Assembly (NCBI GenBank): GCA_046261875.1
Contig: JBHENW010000119.1
Coordinates: 1 to 17,571, forward strand
Reading direction: 5' to 3'
Source of the DNA: JBHENW01 sp046261875
Lineage (GTDB): Bacteria; Acidobacteriota; Thermoanaerobaculia; UBA5066; Gp7-AA6
DNA length: 17,571 nt
The notes below the pieces were generated by a model that saw only the letters and a program-made list of their open reading frames with translations, did not search any database and was not told the origin of the DNA. Position 1 is the stretch's first letter, and each line of letters begins with the position of its first letter. Below, piece after piece: positions 13,848 to 17,571 of the stretch. Position numbers and translations under genes: made by a program.

Positions 13848-16730
13848 ATGTCCAAAAAAGTTCTTTTGATCGAGTACGAGCCACGCTACGTGGAGCGTCT
13901 GACGGGTCTGCTCGCTCCTCCGGAATACCAGGTTTCGGTCGCCCACGACGGCGAAGACGGGCTGGCTCAGTTCGCGGCCTCGCGCTTCGACCTGGTCCTC
14001 CTCTCCGGCATGCTGCCCCGGCTTCCCAGCGCCGAAGTGATCCGGGAGATCCGCAAGAAGGGGGGCGCCATCGCGCCGCCCATCCTCCTCATGATGACCG
14101 GCTACAAGGGAAGCAACCCCAAGGCGGACGCGCAGAAGGTCGGCGCGTTCGACATCCTCTCGCGGCCGTTCACCGACGAGACCCTGCTCGAGTCGGTCCA
14201 CGGCGCACTCGAGGACACCGACGTCGGGGCCAAGACGATGCGCATCGCGATCCCCGCCGCCGCGGCCTTGCCGCTGACGGCGTCGGACATCTTCTCCGAC
14301 GTGCTCGATGACCTCGCCGACCCGGCCTCGCGTCCGACCGCCGTGCCCCCGCCTCCTCCCCGGCCGGGCGCGTCCGCCGAAGAGGAGGTCGAGAAGCGCC
14401 TGCGCGATACGCTCTCGGGCATCCTCGCGCCGCGCGCGAGCCGCGCGACCGTCGCGGCCTCGATCCCGACGCCCCCGGCAATGCCCGCGGTTCCTCCCGG
14501 CGGAACTCCTCCGCACGGGACGGCCCGGTTCTCGCGCGAAGCCGACATCGACAAGATGATCTCGGACACGCTCTCCGGAATCGGCGTGACGCCGCGCCCG
14601 GGGTACACGCGGACCCCGACCCCCGGCACCCTGACCCCGCCCCCGTTCGCGAGACCGGTTGCGGTGCCGCCGGCGTCCGAATCCATCCCGACGCCTCCCC
14701 CCCAGCGGGCCGCCGAGCCGGCGCCGATCTCGGGCTCCGGTCCCGACCGGTTCGGCCAGTACCAGCTCATCGAGCGGATCGCCTCCGGCGGGATGGCGGA
14801 GCTCTACAAGGCGCGGCGGACCGGCGTCGAAGGGTTCCAGAAGATCGTCGCCATCAAGAAGATCCTGCCGCACATGGCGGACAACGAAGAGTTCATCGCC
14901 ATGTTCGCCGACGAGGCGAAGCTGGCGGCGCAGCTCAACCATCCCAACATCGTCCACATCTACGACCTCGGCAAGATCGAGGAGGGCGGGTACTTCATCG
15001 CGATGGAGTACGTGGACGGCCGCGACCTGCGGACGATCCTCCAGGCCGGCCGGGACAACGGGGCGCCGCTGCCGACCCCCCTCGCCGTGTACATCGCGGC
15101 GAAGGTCGCGGCCGCTCTGGACTACGCGCACCGGCGGCGGGACCACGACGGCCACGAGCTCAACATCGTGCACCGCGACGTTTCGCCGCAGAACATCCTC
15201 ATCTCCTTCGAAGGCGACATCAAGCTCTGCGACTTCGGAATCGCGAAGGCGGCGTCGAAGGCGTCGCAGACCCAGTCGGGGGCGCTGAAGGGCAAGGTCC
15301 AGTACATGTCGCCGGAGCAGGCGTGGGGACAGCCGCTCGACCGGCGGAGCGACCTCTTCTCCCTCGGGGCGGTCCTCTGCGAGATGCTGACGGGCGAGAA
15401 GCTGTTCCGCGGGGACTCGGACCTGACCATCCTCGAGAAGGTCCGCGCGGCGGAGGTGGCGCCCCCGTCGCAGAGCAACCCCGACGTCCCGCGCACGCTC
15501 GACTCGATCGTTCTCAGGGCCCTCGCGAGGGAGCAGGAAGACCGATACGCGAACGCGTCCGACCTCCTCCGCGACCTCGAAGCGGTCCTGTACGCCTACA
15601 TCCCCGCGCCGGGGAGCGCGGATCTGGCGATCTACCTCCACCGGCTCGGAACGGAGGAAGCGGCCGCCGCCGAGGCGCGGCAGCGCGAGGCCGCCCGCGC
15701 CCGGCCGCCCGAGGAGCCGGACCGCAAACGGCGGTCGAAGACGGCACCCCTCGCGCGGCGTCCGACCGACGCGACCCCGATCGCGGCCTCGGGCGCGGCC
15801 GCCTCCGCGACGGCCGGCCCCGCAGCGCCGCCGACGGCGGCACCCGCCGCGACGCCGCCAAAGCTGGGGCCGGGCAAGCGGGAGAAGACCGCCTCCGGCG
15901 TGTTCGGGTCGTTCTCTTCGAAGCGCGTCGAGGCGGAGAAGAAGAGCCGAACGCCGCTCTACGCCATGATCGCGGCGGCGGCGGTGATCCTCATGGCCGG
16001 CTCGGTCTGGCTCGCGACCCGGGTCCGCACCGCCCGGAGCTCCGTCGCGCAAGCCATCACCCCCGCGATCGTGACGCCGCTTTCGATGGATCCGACGCCG
16101 CTGCTCCAGGAGGTCGTCCCGCTCCCGACCGCTCCCGCCGGTCCGGTCGTGGATCCGCGCGCGGTCGAGCAGGAAGTGCAGCGGCAGCTCGCCGCGAAGC
16201 GCAAGGAGCTGCAGAAGGCGATCGAGGAGAATCGCGCGGCGGCGGCCGCTTCGAAGGCCGCTCCGGCGGCGGTGGAGGAACAGCCGACGGCCGCGCCCGA
16301 AGCGCCGCCCCCGACCGAGGCGCCCGTCGCCCGCATAGAGCCCACGGCCGTGCCCACCGAAGCGCCCGCCGCGCTCCTGGAAGCCGCGCCCGCGCGTCCC
16401 GCCCCCGCGCGGCTCGATCCCGATCCGGCGCCGGGCGACCTCGTGGGCCCGGGACCCGACGTCGTCGAGCCGGCCCTGATCTCGACGCCGCGGGTCACGT
16501 ATCCGGCGATCGCGCGGCAGCAGCGCGTCAGCGGCAAGGTCATCGTCCTCGTTCTGGTCGGTGAGAACGGGGCGGTCGTCGACGCGCGCCTGCAGCAGGG
16601 GCTTCCGACCCGCACGGGAGTCAACGAGGCCGTCCTTCAGGCCGTCCGCAACGCGAGCTTCCGCGGCGCGACCAAGCGCGGCATTCCCGTCAAGATGTGG
16701 CGCACGATCGTGGTGGACGTGCGTCCCTGA
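13848..16730 (+). CDS. degenerate receiver - Ser/Thr kinase - membrane - TonB domain fusion
   Basis: This 960-residue protein joins four modules. Residues 1-125 are receiver-like (VLLIEYEP to LSRPFTDETLLESV), but the phosphoacceptor is Ser53 (LVLLSGMLP), the acidic pair is Glu9-Tyr10 and the usual Lys is Arg106, so normal phosphorelay is unlikely; Thr84 remains. A Pro-rich linker carries DTLSGI twice (187-192, 240-245). Residues 302-582 are a Hanks-type kinase with IASGGMAELYKA, Lys337 in VAIKK, HRDVSPQN (catalytic Asp444; Ser446 in place of Lys), DFG at 462-464 and SPE at 488-490, so it looks active. One membrane helix (704-726) follows, then a periplasmic coiled coil and Pro/Ala stretch (about 745-870), and a TonB C-terminal domain (877-960, TPRVTYPAIARQQRVSGKV). 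The start is ATG 13848 rather than a GTG 15 bases upstream. No exbB or exbD is nearby. Confidence 0.9.
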   Translation: MSKKVLLIEYEPRYVERLTGLLAPPEYQVSVAHDGEDGLAQFAASRFDLVLLSGMLPRLPSAEVIREIRKKGGAIAPPILLMMTGYKGSNPKADAQKVGAFDILSRPFTDETLLESVHGALEDTDVGAKTMRIAIPAAAALPLTASDIFSDVLDDLADPASRPTAVPPPPPRPGASAEEEVEKRLRDTLSGILAPRASRATVAASIPTPPAMPAVPPGGTPPHGTARFSREADIDKMISDTLSGIGVTPRPGYTRTPTPGTLTPPPFARPVAVPPASESIPTPPPQRAAEPAPISGSGPDRFGQYQLIERIASGGMAELYKARRTGVEGFQKIVAIKKILPHMADNEEFIAMFADEAKLAAQLNHPNIVHIYDLGKIEEGGYFIAMEYVDGRDLRTILQAGRDNGAPLPTPLAVYIAAKVAAALDYAHRRRDHDGHELNIVHRDVSPQNILISFEGDIKLCDFGIAKAASKASQTQSGALKGKVQYMSPEQAWGQPLDRRSDLFSLGAVLCEMLTGEKLFRGDSDLTILEKVRAAEVAPPSQSNPDVPRTLDSIVLRALAREQEDRYANASDLLRDLEAVLYAYIPAPGSADLAIYLHRLGTEEAAAAEARQREAARARPPEEPDRKRRSKTAPLARRPTDATPIAASGAAASATAGPAAPPTAAPAATPPKLGPGKREKTASGVFGSFSSKRVEAEKKSRTPLYAMIAAAAVILMAGSVWLATRVRTARSSVAQAITPAIVTPLSMDPTPLLQEVVPLPTAPAGPVVDPRAVEQEVQRQLAAKRKELQKAIEENRAAAAASKAAPAAVEEQPTAAPEAPPPTEAPVARIEPTAVPTEAPAALLEAAPARPAPARLDPDPAPGDLVGPGPDVVEPALISTPRVTYPAIARQQRVSGKVIVLVLVGENGAVVDARLQQGLPTRTGVNEAVLQAVRNASFRGATKRGIPVKMWRTIVVDVRP

Positions 16731-16829
16731 TGGCGAGAAGGCTGGGGTACGATAACGGCCACGCGCGCCGCGACGCACGCATCCGCCGGCTCGGGGAACC
16801 CGAGGGTCGACGCAGGAGGGGATAACGGA

Positions 16830-17057
16830 ATGAGCAGTCTCTCCCCGGAACAGAAAAAGTTCTACGAAAACACGCTCTCGATGACCAAGCGGGAGATTGG
16901 GGAACTCGAAGGGCTCATCCAGGAAGAGCTCGCGAAGGTGAAGGACCGCCTCGCCGAGCTGCAGAATGCCCAAAAGGCGGCGCGCCAGATGTACGACGCA
17001 GCGTGCATGCGTCTGGGCATTCCCAACGATCTCGAAGAAGCCGAAGCGCAGGGCTGA
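16830..17057 (+). CDS. small coiled-coil protein, 75 aa, unknown function
   Basis: ATG 16830 follows a strong Shine-Dalgarno sequence, AGGAGGGG (16814-16821), eight bases upstream. Nearly all of residues 5-55 form a charged amphipathic helix (FYENTLSMTKREIGELEGLI, then KVKDRLAELQNAQKAARQMY) with heptad-spaced Leu/Ile/Val, so a coiled-coil dimer is likely. The tail, MRLGIPNDLEEAEAQG, is acidic. There is no signal or membrane segment, so it is cytoplasmic. I do not recognise a family. It lies 99 bases after the kinase stop, in a gap with a possible weak -10 (TACGAT, 16748-16753), and overlaps or closely precedes the lipoprotein gene below. Confidence 0.8.
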   Translation: MSSLSPEQKKFYENTLSMTKREIGELEGLIQEELAKVKDRLAELQNAQKAARQMYDAACMRLGIPNDLEEAEAQG

Positions 17058-17571
17058 CCTCGCCCGCGCGGCGGGGGCCTTCTTCCTCGCGGCACTCTCC
17101 CTCGGCGGCTGCGGACCGCGGCCGCGCTCCAAATCGGTGGCGGGCGCGCCCGCCCGGATCGTCACCCTCGCGCCGAATCTGACGGAGATCGTCTTCGCCC
17201 TCGGCGCCAGCGACCGGCTCGTCGGCGTTTCGGAGCACTCGGACTACCCCGAAGCCGCGCGCGCGATCCCGCGCGTGGGCGGCCTGGAGGTCAGCGCGGA
17301 GCGCGTGACGTCCCTCCGTCCGGACCTCGTCCTCGCGACGCGCGAGGGAAACACGAGCGGCCCCGTCTCCGCGCTCCGGGCGGCCGGCGTTCCCGTCCTC
17401 CTCGTTCCGGCCGGCTCGCTGGACGACGTCCTCGCCGGCGTTCGCGTCGTCGCGGAGAAGCTCGATCGAAGAGAGGCGGGAGAAGAGCTCGTCGCGAAGC
17501 TCGAACGCCGGCGGCGGACGGCGCGCGCGATCGCGGGGAGCGGCCGCCGGCCGCGAGCGATACTCCTGATC
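16966..17571 (+). CDS. BtuF/FepB-like periplasmic binding lipoprotein, 3' end outside window
   Basis: The frame is open to the window end. From 17158 it reads RIVTLAPNLTEIVFALGASD, then RLVGVSEHSDYPEAARAIPR, VGGLEVSAERVTSLRPDLVL and AAGVPVLLVPAGSLDDVLAG: the class III (TroA/BtuF-like) binding fold that delivers cobalamin, haem or iron-siderophore to an ABC importer. Before it is a lipoprotein signal, RRADLARAAGAFFLAALSL followed by GGC (Cys at 17110). The start is uncertain. The only in-frame ATG after the stop at 16939 is 16966, which overlaps the small gene by 92 bases and gives an unusually long 38-residue N-region; the next GTG (17137) is past the lipobox. A non-AUG start such as ATC 17029 or ACG 17026 is an alternative. 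The ligand cannot be told from this fragment. Confidence 0.8.
   Translation, partial: MPKRRRARCTTQRACVWAFPTISKKPKRRADLARAAGAFFLAALSLGGCGPRPRSKSVAGAPARIVTLAPNLTEIVFALGASDRLVGVSEHSDYPEAARAIPRVGGLEVSAERVTSLRPDLVLATREGNTSGPVSALRAAGVPVLLVPAGSLDDVLAGVRVVAEKLDRREAGEELVAKLERRRRTARAIAGSGRRPRAILLI

Noticed and set aside
13728..17165. A 1145-codon open frame on the minus strand opposite the kinase fusion gene
   Set aside because: It is extremely rich in Arg, Gly and Asp, with no recognisable domain. It lies antisense to a gene with clear kinase and TonB motifs, which is typical of stop-free shadow frames in high-GC DNA.

Overview
The window is a compact, very GC-rich bacterial chromosome segment. Outer-membrane proteins, two lipoproteins and a TonB-type domain point to a diderm. 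The large Ser/Thr kinase carries an HRDVSPQN catalytic loop and a C-terminal TonB domain, next to DUF4388 (PATAN) and Omp85-like genes. That mix fits an Acidobacteriota- or myxobacteria-like lineage. This is inferred from gene content only; no marker gene fixes the taxon. There are no rRNA or tRNA genes, CRISPR arrays or insertion sequences, and no gene-free stretch longer than 300 bases.

Layout. (1) 1-2156: a HEAT-repeat lipoprotein runs off the left edge on the minus strand. Divergent from it are a Pro/Ala-rich exported protein with a C-terminal membrane anchor, a strong terminator, and an unrecognised 221-residue protein. (2) 2205-2945: a Phd/YefM-type antitoxin with a PIN toxin, preceded by a perfect 18-bp palindrome. 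(3) 2955-6803: pgeF on the minus strand diverges from a plus-strand gatB-ftsE-ftsX cluster. (4) 6874-7587: a second toxin-antitoxin pair, AbrB-type plus PIN. (5) 7620-11556, minus strand: an Omp85-like barrel with EPQS repeats, an OmpA-family porin, and an AI-2E-type membrane protein overlapping the porin stop. (6) 11605-13720, minus strand: yebC, ruvC and a DUF4388 protein. (7) 13848-17571, plus strand: a 960-residue fusion of degenerate receiver, Ser/Thr kinase, membrane segment and TonB domain, then a small coiled-coil protein and the beginning of a BtuF-like binding lipoprotein that runs off the right edge.

The observations most worth following up are three. First, a textbook intrinsic terminator lies inside codons 11-20 of the AI-2E gene, just after its ATGA overlap with the ompA-like gene; this would make transcription of the downstream gene depend on translation. 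Second, several genes have a -10-like hexamer 6-7 bases before the start codon and no Shine-Dalgarno sequence. This suggests leaderless transcripts and includes a back-to-back divergent pair for pgeF and gatB. Third, the receiver domain fused to the kinase has lost its phosphoacceptor aspartate.
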